Shown here: positions 1 to 6,413 of the stretch, one piece after another | Layout: every line of letters begins with the position of its first letter | How positions within the stretch are numbered: position 1 is the first letter of the stretch | Assembly (NCBI GenBank): GCA_947426875.1 | Contig: CANEFU010000011.1 | Span: 1-13,038, forward strand | Source: an uncultured Clostridium sp. | GTDB taxonomy: Bacteria; Bacillota; Clostridia; TANB77; CAG-508 | Direction: 5' to 3' | Length of the DNA stretch: 13,038 nucleotides | Position numbers and translations under genes: made by a program | The notes under the pieces: generated by a model | What the model saw: only the letters and a program-made list of their open reading frames with translations | Told to the model about the DNA's origin: nothing | Database searches by the model: none

Positions 1-4
1 CAAT

Positions 5-748
5 CTACACGGTGCAACTACTACCTACGCATCGTGCATCTGTTGCGATTCCTTTTGTATCAATATAGGTTTTTGCTTTATTATTTAAATTATCTACAAC
101 ATTATTATAAGATACTGCTGATTTTTTAAAATTGTCATCTATAGTAACTGTCCCATCATATGTAAACTCTGATGCATCAACATCATCTCCATAACCTAAC
201 GTTACATTTTCAACACTTCTAATAGTTATGATTTGAATTCCGTGTGCATCGTCATTATATAATACTCTACAATCTAATCCATTATATTTTACATATGGGC
301 TTTTAGATGCCACTTCTGAGGCAGTAGGGTCTGTTTTTAGAGCATCTTTCGCTAAAGTTTTATTTGATTCTTCACCAAAAGTTCCATTCCATATATCTGA
401 TACTTTGATATCATGACTTCCATATTCTGTTTTTGTCTTTAACGTTAACGTTGTTAAATCTTCTGGTAACTTTTCTGCTGTTGGTACTTCCTTAAAATAT
501 TTTTCTAATATTTCTACCAATTGCGCTTTCGTAATATCTTCACTTTCATTCTCTGTTTGTACTCCTAAGATATCAACTCTTGCTCTTTCTATCGTATCTG
601 CTATTTCTGTTTGCTCTTTTGCTGTATTTGCCTTCGTTAACACCCCGTTTTCTCCTGTTAGTGTCGCAATTGAGATTCCTGCTAAAATCAACAATACAAT
701 GATTGTGATTACTAGTGCTATTAACGTAATTCCTTTGTTCTTTTTCAT
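5..748 (-). CDS. Pilin-like secreted/membrane protein (prepilin-type N-terminus), paralogue 1
   Basis: A 247-aa protein with a type IV prepilin-like N-terminus: basic MKKNKG (residues 1-6), then a hydrophobic helix (about 7-30) starting ITLIALVITII, then TGENG. The expected peptidase cut is after Gly6. Position +5 of the mature protein is Ala, not the Glu of classical pilins, so pilus assembly is not assured. An upstream in-frame ATG (763) was rejected because GGAGG, which would be its own second codon region, lies at the right distance to serve as the Shine-Dalgarno of ATG 748. Residues 31-70 are a charged helix; the rest is an extracellular-type domain that I cannot name. The TAG stop (5-7) comes soon after DARCVGS, where related proteins in my recollection continue, so the C-terminus may be cut short. 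The first 45 residues nearly match the gene at 6414-7637. It has its own promoter and lies downstream of the PBP gene on the same strand. Confidence 0.8.
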   Translation of the reverse strand: MKKNKGITLIALVITIIVLLILAGISIATLTGENGVLTKANTAKEQTEIADTIERARVDILGVQTENESEDITKAQLVEILEKYFKEVPTAEKLPEDLTTLTLKTKTEYGSHDIKVSDIWNGTFGEESNKTLAKDALKTDPTASEVASKSPYVKYNGLDCRVLYNDDAHGIQIITIRSVENVTLGYGDDVDASEFTYDGTVTIDDNFKKSAVSYNNVVDNLNNKAKTYIDTKGIATDARCVGSSCTV

Positions 749-783
749 TGTTCTTTCCTCCATTTTCTTCTGTTTTCAATGGT

Positions 784-812
784 ATTCTATCAAAGAAAAA
801 GATTTATGTCTA
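784..812 (-). promoter_or_regulatory. Sigma-A promoter of pilin paralogue 1
   Basis: On the minus strand, TAGACA (807-812) and TAGAAT (784-789) are separated by 17 bases. This is one mismatch from consensus in each box. It lies about 35 bases upstream of the chosen start codon at 748, so the pilin gene can be expressed independently of the PBP gene upstream. Confidence 0.6.
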
Positions 813-855
813 TAAGTTTATACACTTCATGTTTTTTTCTTATCTTTTATAATAA

Positions 856-892
856 GTTGCCATTTAAACCCGGAATGTTTGGCAACAAACAT
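856..892 (-). terminator. Hairpin region after the PBP gene (weak terminator candidate)
   Basis: Directly after the PBP stop codon there are two overlapping inverted repeats. ATGTTTG / CAAACAT (875-881 and 886-892) form a 7-bp stem with a 4-base loop. GTTGCCA / TGGCAAC (856-862 and 880-886) form an alternative 7-bp stem. The minus strand lacks a clean U-run after either, so termination is only possible; mutually exclusive structures are another reading. Confidence 0.35.
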
Positions 893-895
893 ATA

Positions 896-2899
896 CTATA
901 TTATACTTCTTATCTTTTTAATCAAATAATGACTTCCTCCATCTTGATTTTCTTGTTTATTCTCCACCATACTGACAATTAACAAATCGTCTGTAAAACA
1001 ATTGAACCATCCTAATGTTCCACTTTCTTTGTCTTCATTTGAAGTCTTTAATTCTGCTGTTCCTGTTTTTCCAGCAATGGTAATTCCACTCATTTTCATA
1101 TCATTGGCTGTGCCTTCTGGATTTTGGACAACTTGTATTAAACTATCTTTAATAGTAGCTGCTGCTTCCGCTGTAAAAGCTTCTGATTTTAAGATTTCTG
1201 TTTTACCATCAGAGTATTCAAGGTATGGTTTTAACATATCTCCTTGGTTAGCAAAGGCTGAATAGATAGCTGCCATATGAATCGGATTAACAAGAAGGCT
1301 TCCTTGACCATATCCGGTATCAGCTAATTTCGTTTCTCCCTCTATTTGATTTCCATTTTGGTTGGCATATTGTGATTTTGCTAAACTTAATGGAAATTCA
1401 ATGTTTTGGTTAAATCCTATTTTATCTAAATTTTCTGCTAACGTAGTAGCTCCTATTTTTAAGGCTGATTGAGCAAAATAAATGTTATCCGAATGAATCA
1501 TTCCATTTACTAAATTTTTGGCACCATGATAAGCTGTTAAAGTGGTTATTTTATAGTCTCCCCAAGAATTGTCTTTTTGCCAACTAGTTCCTGTGTAACC
1601 ATAATCTTCATTAGCACTTATTTTTCCAGTTGTTAGACCAATTGCTCCTGTTACTGGTTTGAAGGTAGAACCTGGACAATATTTTTGTGTGAATCGATTA
1701 TAAAGTGGTTTACTATTATCATTATTTAGGGTTTCCCATTGTTTATTTGTCATTCCTACTACAAAGTCATTGGAATCAAAAGTTGGGGTACTGATTAGTG
1801 CTAATAATTCTCCTGTTTTTGGTTGCATGGCAACAAAAAGTCCTTTATCGTTTTTCATTTGCTCATAAATTTTAGCTTGTAAAGCACTATCAATCGTAAG
1901 TTTTACATTCTTTCCATCTTTTTTATCTTGTTTGATAATTTCTTTTATTTTGTTTCCCTTTTCATCTGTGATATAAATTTCTGTTCCATCTATACCACGT
2001 AAGGTTTCTTCATAAACTTTTTCTAATCCTGATTTTCCAATGATACTATTGGTATGATATCCTTTTCCTTCATTTTTTTCTAGGTCTTCTGCATTCATTA
2101 CTTGTACATACCCTATCAAATGTCCCGCTTCTTTTCCGAAAGAATAAACTCTTCCTGTTTGTTGGTTGATTAAAATTCCTGGTATTTGTAATAACGCTTC
2201 TTTTAAACTAGTATTGGTTGCTGAAATCTTTTTAACGGGAACAAAAGTATCTTCTTTGACCCAAGATGCATTTAATTGCTCTTGTATATATTCTTTAGAA
2301 ACACCTGTTAATTCTGCTATTTTACTGATACTTTCTTCTTTGTTTTCTCCTAGTTTTCCTGGTACTATGCCTGCTGAAAGAATAGTTCCATCAGTTGCTA
2401 GCACCACATCATTTCGGTCTAATATGTTTCCTCTTTTTGCTTTTATCGTAGCTATTCTTACTTTTTGGTCCTCTCCTAATTCTGGAAATATAAAATGAGA
2501 AGACCATTTTAGCTTATATTCTTTGTTTTCTTTTTCTATGATAGCTGTATTATCAAATTCTATTTCTCCTCCTGCTGTATACATTTTTTCATGGTATTCC
2601 ATTTGATAATTTCCATTTTGTTTTTCTATTTTTCGAATTTCTATTTTGATGTCACTACTATCAATTCCTTCATAAATATTTTTATTTCGCTTGATAAAAT
2701 CTTCTTGGCTCATATTCATAGAAACTACTTTTTCATACATAGCTTCATAATTTTTATCATTAATGAATCCTATAAATTCCGTTAAAGTTTGTTTTGCTTT
2801 TTCTTCGCTTTGCTTGTTTATTATTAAAAAAATGGCTCCTATTATCAAAATAATTAAAATCGCTACAATAATTCCTATTACTCCTTTTCTATTTTTCAT
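896..2899 (-). CDS. Class B penicillin-binding protein with MecA_N-type domain (PBP2a/PBP5-like transpeptidase)
   Basis: A 667-aa D,D-transpeptidase that cross-links peptidoglycan outside the membrane. One N-terminal membrane anchor (about residues 6-28) is followed by an NTF2-like MecA_N domain (about 30-150), a PBP dimerisation domain with the RGNILDRND motif, and the transpeptidase domain. All three active-site motifs are present: S411-T-F-K, S470-D-N and K611-T-G-T-A-E. The architecture matches Enterococcus PBP5 and staphylococcal PBP2a, a group with intrinsically low beta-lactam affinity; whether this copy is low-affinity cannot be read from sequence. The start at 2899 is chosen over a longer frame to 2947 because AAGGAGG sits 6 bases upstream of ATG. 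The TAG stop is at 896-898. Its nearest plus-strand neighbour, a separate gene, is divergent. Confidence 0.92.
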   Translation of the reverse strand: MKNRKGVIGIIVAILIILIIGAIFLIINKQSEEKAKQTLTEFIGFINDKNYEAMYEKVVSMNMSQEDFIKRNKNIYEGIDSSDIKIEIRKIEKQNGNYQMEYHEKMYTAGGEIEFDNTAIIEKENKEYKLKWSSHFIFPELGEDQKVRIATIKAKRGNILDRNDVVLATDGTILSAGIVPGKLGENKEESISKIAELTGVSKEYIQEQLNASWVKEDTFVPVKKISATNTSLKEALLQIPGILINQQTGRVYSFGKEAGHLIGYVQVMNAEDLEKNEGKGYHTNSIIGKSGLEKVYEETLRGIDGTEIYITDEKGNKIKEIIKQDKKDGKNVKLTIDSALQAKIYEQMKNDKGLFVAMQPKTGELLALISTPTFDSNDFVVGMTNKQWETLNNDNSKPLYNRFTQKYCPGSTFKPVTGAIGLTTGKISANEDYGYTGTSWQKDNSWGDYKITTLTAYHGAKNLVNGMIHSDNIYFAQSALKIGATTLAENLDKIGFNQNIEFPLSLAKSQYANQNGNQIEGETKLADTGYGQGSLLVNPIHMAAIYSAFANQGDMLKPYLEYSDGKTEILKSEAFTAEAAATIKDSLIQVVQNPEGTANDMKMSGITIAGKTGTAELKTSNEDKESGTLGWFNCFTDDLLIVSMVENKQENQDGGSHYLIKKIRSII

Positions 2900-2949
2900 A
2901 TTTTTCCTCCTTATTACTAGAATCGTTTTGGCAATTGTTGTTGTCAAAA

Positions 2950-2980
2950 CAATTATAACATTTATTTTCTAATTTTTCAT
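2950..2980 (-). promoter_or_regulatory. Probable PBP promoter with nearby dyad
   Basis: On the minus strand a TATAAT box lies in the 2950s, with a poor -35 (ATGAAA) 17 bases upstream. Just downstream is TTGTTTTGACAACAACAA, a short dyad (TTGTT...AACAA) that could bind a regulator. It also contains TTGACA, but no good -10 follows it. Positions are approximate. Confidence 0.4.
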
Positions 2981-3007
2981 CCTAAATTCTAAATTTTACA
3001 TTTAATG

Positions 3008-3035
3008 TTGTAGTTTTTTAAATTCATGGTATAAT
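3008..3035 (+). promoter_or_regulatory. Promoter of the 3064 gene
   Basis: TTGTAG (3008-3013) and a perfect TATAAT (3030-3035) are spaced 16 bases apart on the plus strand. GGGAGG, a strong ribosome binding site, follows about 5 bases ahead of the ATG at 3064. The promoter diverges from that of the PBP gene. Confidence 0.6.
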
Positions 3036-3063
3036 AACATTATTAAAATAATGGGAGGCAATT

Positions 3064-3738
3064 ATGGGAAAATTAGATTCAATATTAAAAACACATTCTA
3101 GTAAAAGAGTTTATGAATATGATTACGCAAAATTATATAAAAAAGGACGCTTTGCAACTACAGTTGATTATTCTTATTTTGAAAATCTTTATACATTGGA
3201 ACTTTTAGATGCTAACCAAAAGAAAAAATATAATGAAGATTTAATTTCTCTATGGGGACAATTAGATATGAGAAGTTATATTGATTATGACTTAGGAAAT
3301 ACCATTAATTTATATTTTGTAGATGGTTTTCATCGTATTCCTGTTAAACAATTAAATGATTATAATTTTATGCCTGAAGATAGCAGAAAAATGAGTCTTT
3401 TAGATGTTCATTATATAAAACGTTTATCTTTGGAAAATATACTATTTGAAAATTTATATTTGGCTATTTATGAAATTTTAGATACCAATAATAACTTTAG
3501 ACCTTATGTATTACTTTTTAAGAAAGATGAAAGCAACAATTTTATAGAAATTGGTTATGGCTATGATTCTAATGATAATGGGAATGTTGAATTATTTTTA
3601 CAATCCTTTAATTATCCTGTCTTTCTTACACCAAAGGGATATATTCTTCTCCCTCTAACCAATAAAAAAATCAAATTAGATATTTATGATTATCTAACAG
3701 ATACCGATATTCAAAAAATACAAAATCCAAATTTATAA
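3064..3738 (+). CDS. Uncharacterised 224-aa protein
   Basis: I do not recognise this family. The product is a soluble-looking protein with no signal peptide or membrane helix. It is rich in Tyr, Asn, Asp and Leu, with no Cys and no obvious catalytic motif. The C-terminal half (from about residue 115) alternates hydrophobic and polar segments, suggesting beta-rich structure, and ends in a short charged tail. Start and expression are well supported: GGGAGG just ahead of the ATG, a sigma-A promoter upstream and a hairpin terminator 6 bases after the stop, so it is a single-gene unit. It diverges from the PBP gene and converges on rpmE; neither neighbour suggests a function. Confidence 0.75.
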   Translation: MGKLDSILKTHSSKRVYEYDYAKLYKKGRFATTVDYSYFENLYTLELLDANQKKKYNEDLISLWGQLDMRSYIDYDLGNTINLYFVDGFHRIPVKQLNDYNFMPEDSRKMSLLDVHYIKRLSLENILFENLYLAIYEILDTNNNFRPYVLLFKKDESNNFIEIGYGYDSNDNGNVELFLQSFNYPVFLTPKGYILLPLTNKKIKLDIYDYLTDTDIQKIQNPNL

Positions 3739-3743
3739 CATAA

Positions 3744-3777
3744 ATGAGCTGAATTATTTCAGCCCATTTTTTGTTTT
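3744..3777 (+). terminator. Intrinsic terminator between the 3064 gene and rpmE
   Basis: Arms 3744-3753 and 3758-3767 pair around a 4-base loop with one mismatch (A-C on plus, a G-U wobble on minus), and TTTTTTGTTTT follows on plus. It ends the plus-strand gene. Since rpmE stops at 3780 on the other strand, the hairpin may work in both directions. Confidence 0.8.
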
Positions 3778-3779
3778 GC

Positions 3780-3980
3780 TTATGCAAGACCATATTTCTT
3801 TTTGAATTTGTCTGCTCTACCACCAACTGTTTCTTGTCTTAAGTTACCTGTCCAATATGGATGACATTTAGAGCATACATCTACTTTTAAATCTTTTTTG
3901 GTTGATCCAACTTCTAAAACATTACCACATGCACATGTGATTGTTGTTTGATTATAATTTGGATGAATTCCTTCTTTCAT
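3780..3980 (-). CDS. rpmE: 50S ribosomal protein L31, zinc-binding form
   Basis: A complete 66-aa bacterial L31, a small large-subunit protein near the intersubunit bridge. It starts MKEGIHPNY, typical of the family, and keeps the zinc-ribbon cysteines C16-A-C18 and C36-S-K-C39, so it is the zinc-containing (C+) paralogue, not the zinc-free replacement. It ends in the usual basic KFKKKYGLA tail. AGGTGA lies 8 bases before ATG. A sigma-A promoter directly upstream (4027-4055) gives it its own transcript. Confidence 0.97.
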   Translation of the reverse strand: MKEGIHPNYNQTTITCACGNVLEVGSTKKDLKVDVCSKCHPYWTGNLRQETVGGRADKFKKKYGLA

Positions 3981-4026
3981 TTTCAGTTCACCTCTTTCTT
4001 GTGTTTAAATAATATGACTGTTTTTT

Positions 4027-4055
4027 ATCATAACATATTTTTTTTCTTTTTTCAA
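4027..4055 (-). promoter_or_regulatory. rpmE promoter
   Basis: On the minus strand, TTGAAA (4050-4055) and TATGAT (4027-4032) are separated by exactly 17 bases of A-rich sequence. It starts just beyond the stop of the small membrane gene, consistent with separate transcription of rpmE. Confidence 0.7.
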
Positions 4056-4058
4056 GTG

Positions 4059-4223
4059 TTATTTTTGATTTTGTTCATTTTGTTGTTCTTCTTGCATATA
4101 TTCGGCAGAATATAGCATTTCTTTGTTTAAAGATAATTTATGTATTAATTTTCCCATAACATTAAAAATACAAGCTATAATCAAAATCATCATTCCTATT
4201 CTTTTCCAATTTCTTTTTAGCAT
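4059..4223 (-). CDS. Small single-pass membrane protein (54 aa), unknown function
   Basis: Basic N-terminus MLKRNWKR, one hydrophobic helix (about residues 9-29, IGMMILIIACIFNVMGKLI), then a polar Glu/Gln/Asn-rich tail, predicted outside by the positive-inside rule. The start at 4223 is preferred over a TTG-initiated frame to 4241 because AGGAG lies 7 bases upstream of the ATG and would otherwise be inside the coding region. The layout resembles short bitopic division proteins of the FtsL/DivIC type, but there is no convincing coiled coil, so I assign no function. A consensus sigma-A promoter and a palindrome at the predicted start site support it as a real expressed gene. Confidence 0.6.
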   Translation of the reverse strand: MLKRNWKRIGMMILIIACIFNVMGKLIHKLSLNKEMLYSAEYMQEEQQNEQNQK

Positions 4224-4242
4224 AACATTTCTCCTTTTCAAA

Positions 4243-4260
4243 AATTAATACATATTAATT
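4243..4260. promoter_or_regulatory. 18-bp palindrome over the -10/start site (operator candidate)
   Basis: AATTAATA and TATTAATT are 8-bp perfect arms around a CA centre. The site abuts the -10 box and covers the predicted start point of the small membrane gene, the usual place for a repressor site. It lies in the divergent gap before the VanW-domain gene, so it could serve both. AT-only arms lower the confidence. Confidence 0.4.
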
Positions 4261-4286
4261 ATAGCTTTATTTTTCTAAAATGTCAA
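4258..4286 (-). promoter_or_regulatory. Consensus sigma-A promoter of the 54-aa membrane protein gene
   Basis: On minus, TTGACA (4281-4286) and TATAAT (4258-4263) are separated by 17 bases: a perfect match to consensus in both boxes and spacing. The predicted start site falls about 7 bases downstream, inside the palindrome at 4243-4260. Confidence 0.8.
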
Positions 4287-4328
4287 TAATTTCGTATTTT
4301 TTGGTTACACTATTTTTGGTGATTTAAA

Positions 4329-5030
4329 ATGAATAAAAAAACTTGGATTATGATAGCTATTGCTATAGTTGTTTTATTAATTGGCTGTGGCATCTTCTTT
4401 TATGCTAAAAATACAACTTCTACTCCGAATGAAAGTGAATATGAAGCCAATAAAACATCTGCTAACAATACTACCAATCAAACAGAAGAAAACAATAATA
4501 CTTCCCCTGTAAATGAAGTGTCAAAAGGCATAACAGAAGCAGAAAAAGAAAATACGCCTCCACCTCCTGCTAGAGAAGAGCAAATTGCTACTTTTTCTAC
4601 GAAAATCTATTCAAAAGATTCTGCTAGACAAAATAATATCTCTATCACTTGTAAAACATTAAATGGTACCATTGTAAAAAACGGAGCAACTTTTTCCTTT
4701 TGTGGTACAGTAGGTCAATCTTCTACTAGTAAAGGATACCAAAAAGCAGATATCTTCGATAAAAATGGAAACAAGAAAAAAGGCTTAGGTGGCGGTAATT
4801 GTCAAATTAGTTCTACTCTATACAATGCTGTTTTGGCAACTCCTAGTTTAACTGTTACAGAAAGACATTCTCATAGCAATTCTGTTCCTTATGTTGCAAA
4901 AGGAAAAGATGCGGCTGTCGCTTATGGTAGTTATGATTTAAAATTTAAAAATAATTCTGGAAATGATATTAAAATTTTGGCTTCTACAGATGGCTCATCT
5001 GTTACCACTACCCTGTTATCCCTTAAATAA
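4329..5030 (+). CDS. VanW-domain membrane-anchored protein
   Basis: A 233-aa protein with an N-terminal membrane anchor (about residues 5-26), a low-complexity Asn/Thr/Glu/Pro linker (about 27-85), and a VanW-family domain (about 90-225). The domain shows the family pattern: FSTKIY near its start, NGATFSFCGTVG, then KKKGLGGGNCQISSTLYNAV and ERHSHS with YGSYDLKFKN. The exact role of VanW domains is unknown; they often occur in cell-surface proteins near peptidoglycan enzymes, and here the next gene is a D,D-carboxypeptidase. This is not evidence of vancomycin resistance, since vanA/vanB ligase and regulator genes are absent. GGTGA lies 8 bases ahead of the ATG. A hairpin terminator follows. 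Confidence 0.88.
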   Translation: MNKKTWIMIAIAIVVLLIGCGIFFYAKNTTSTPNESEYEANKTSANNTTNQTEENNNTSPVNEVSKGITEAEKENTPPPPAREEQIATFSTKIYSKDSARQNNISITCKTLNGTIVKNGATFSFCGTVGQSSTSKGYQKADIFDKNGNKKKGLGGGNCQISSTLYNAVLATPSLTVTERHSHSNSVPYVAKGKDAAVAYGSYDLKFKNNSGNDIKILASTDGSSVTTTLLSLK

Positions 5031-5049
5031 GGATGCAGGGACGTAAGAA

Positions 5050-5074
5050 ATGTCCTTATTATAGGGCATTTTTT
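5050..5074 (+). terminator. Terminator after the VanW-domain gene
   Basis: ATGTCCT (5050-5056) pairs with AGGGCAT (5063-5069) around a 6-base loop with one G-U wobble, followed by a run of six T. It separates the VanW gene from the downstream carboxypeptidase gene, which must then have its own promoter in the 40 bases that follow; I see no clear one. Confidence 0.75.
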
Positions 5075-5129
5075 GCATATTTTTTCTTCCAAACGAATAC
5101 CATTGTATTAACAAATGGGAGGGATAATC

Positions 5130-6371
5130 ATGCATAAATTAAAAATATTAATTACCTTTTTACTTCTTTTTACCATTAGTTTTTCTTTAAGTATGCCATG
5201 CTTTGCGGAAGAAACCACTTATGTATGGTCTAGTACTGACAATACTGTGGTTACCAATGCCAATCAAGAAAGCAAAAAGGAAGAAATGGATTCCGGCACT
5301 TTAAATTTGGAATCAGCATCTGCTATTTTAATAGAACAAACTACGGGGCAAGTTCTATATGAGCATAATTGTCATGAACCATTACGACCTGCTTCTGTTA
5401 CCAAAGTAATGAGTATTTTACTGATTATGGAAGCTCTTGATAATGGAAAACTATCACTAAACGATTCCATTCCTTGTAGTGAAAATGCCGCTTCTATGGG
5501 TGGTTCTCAAATTTGGTTAGACCCGAGAGAAACTCTAACCGTTGACGAAATGCTAAAAGCGATTTGTGTTGGTTCTGCGAATGACTGCGTAGTTGCCATG
5601 GCAGAATACATTGCTGGCTCAGAAGAATCCTTCGTTCAAATGATGAATGACAAAGCAAAAGAATTAGGAATGAATGATACCACCTTTAAAAATTGCCACG
5701 GATTAGATGAAGATGGGCATGTTACTTCTAGCTACGATATTAGTCTAATGTCAAGAGAATTACTAAATAATCATCCACAAATAACACAATATACCACTAT
5801 TTGGACAGATAGCTTACGTGATGGAAAATCTGGGCTTTCTAATACGAATAAATTAATTCGAACTTATAAAGGAGCAACTGGCTTAAAAACTGGTTCTACT
5901 GGATTGGCTCTATACAATTTATCAGCAAGTGCTACACGAGATGATTTATCTTTAATTGCTGTTATTATGAAAGCCCCTTCTACTAAAGTTCGTTTTGCCG
6001 AAGCACAAAAATTACTAGATTATGGCTTCCATACATTTTCTTTCAAACAATTCGGAAAAAAAGAGGAAACCGTAAAAACTATTACTGTCAATAAAGGCGT
6101 TCGTACAACAGTGGATGCTATTTTATCTGATAATGCTGGTACTTTAATCGAAAAAGGAAAAGATAAAAATGTGGAACAAAATTTATCTTTAGAAGATACT
6201 ATTTCTGCTCCTATCACAGCTGGTCAAAAATTAGGTGAGGTTTCGTTCCTTTTAGATGGAAAAACTTTATCCACCATTGATATTGTTGCCAAAAATGATG
6301 TAGAAAAACTCAATTTGTTTACTATGTCAAAAAAGGTTATTTATTCTTGGATTGATTTATTGAGAAGTTAA
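5130..6371 (+). CDS. D-alanyl-D-alanine carboxypeptidase (DacF/PBP5 family)
   Basis: A 413-aa low-molecular-weight penicillin-binding protein that trims the terminal D-Ala of peptidoglycan stem peptides outside the membrane. It has a signal peptide (residues 1-26, cleavage after CFA), a peptidase S11 domain with S89-V-T-K92, S149-A-N151 and K253-T-G255, then a PBP5-type C-terminal beta domain and a final helix (NLFTMSKKVIYSWIDLLRS) fit for membrane anchoring. The start is set at 5130: an in-frame ATG at 5115 overlaps GGGAGGG, which is better placed as the ribosome binding site. In Clostridia and Bacillus, DacF-type enzymes are linked to sporulation or vegetative wall maturation; which applies here is not visible. 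Confidence 0.94.
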   Translation: MHKLKILITFLLLFTISFSLSMPCFAEETTYVWSSTDNTVVTNANQESKKEEMDSGTLNLESASAILIEQTTGQVLYEHNCHEPLRPASVTKVMSILLIMEALDNGKLSLNDSIPCSENAASMGGSQIWLDPRETLTVDEMLKAICVGSANDCVVAMAEYIAGSEESFVQMMNDKAKELGMNDTTFKNCHGLDEDGHVTSSYDISLMSRELLNNHPQITQYTTIWTDSLRDGKSGLSNTNKLIRTYKGATGLKTGSTGLALYNLSASATRDDLSLIAVIMKAPSTKVRFAEAQKLLDYGFHTFSFKQFGKKEETVKTITVNKGVRTTVDAILSDNAGTLIEKGKDKNVEQNLSLEDTISAPITAGQKLGEVSFLLDGKTLSTIDIVAKNDVEKLNLFTMSKKVIYSWIDLLRS

Positions 6372-6405
6372 AAACAGGAGGGGTCTATTAGTAGGACACC
6401 CTCCT
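6370..6405 (-). terminator. Strong terminator of the pilin paralogue 2 gene
   Basis: AGGAGGGGTC (6376-6385) pairs with GAC-A-CCCTCCT (6395-6405), a 10-bp GC-rich stem with one bulged A. On minus it is followed by GTTTTT. It starts 9 bases after the stop codon at 6414-6416, the stop reached only through the +1-shifted frame; this placement supports the recoded gene end. It may also work for the plus-strand carboxypeptidase gene, though no U-run follows on that side. Confidence 0.75.
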
Positions 6406-6413
6406 TATTAATA

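Noticed and set aside
5..7. TAG read through as a sense codon at the end of pilin paralogue 1
   Set aside because: TAG ends the PBP, recX and gerW frames at sensible places, so it acts as a normal stop here.
4329..5030. Vancomycin resistance locus, suggested by the VanW domain
   Set aside because: No ligase, dehydrogenase, dipeptidase or two-component genes are nearby; VanW domains are widespread in wall-related proteins.
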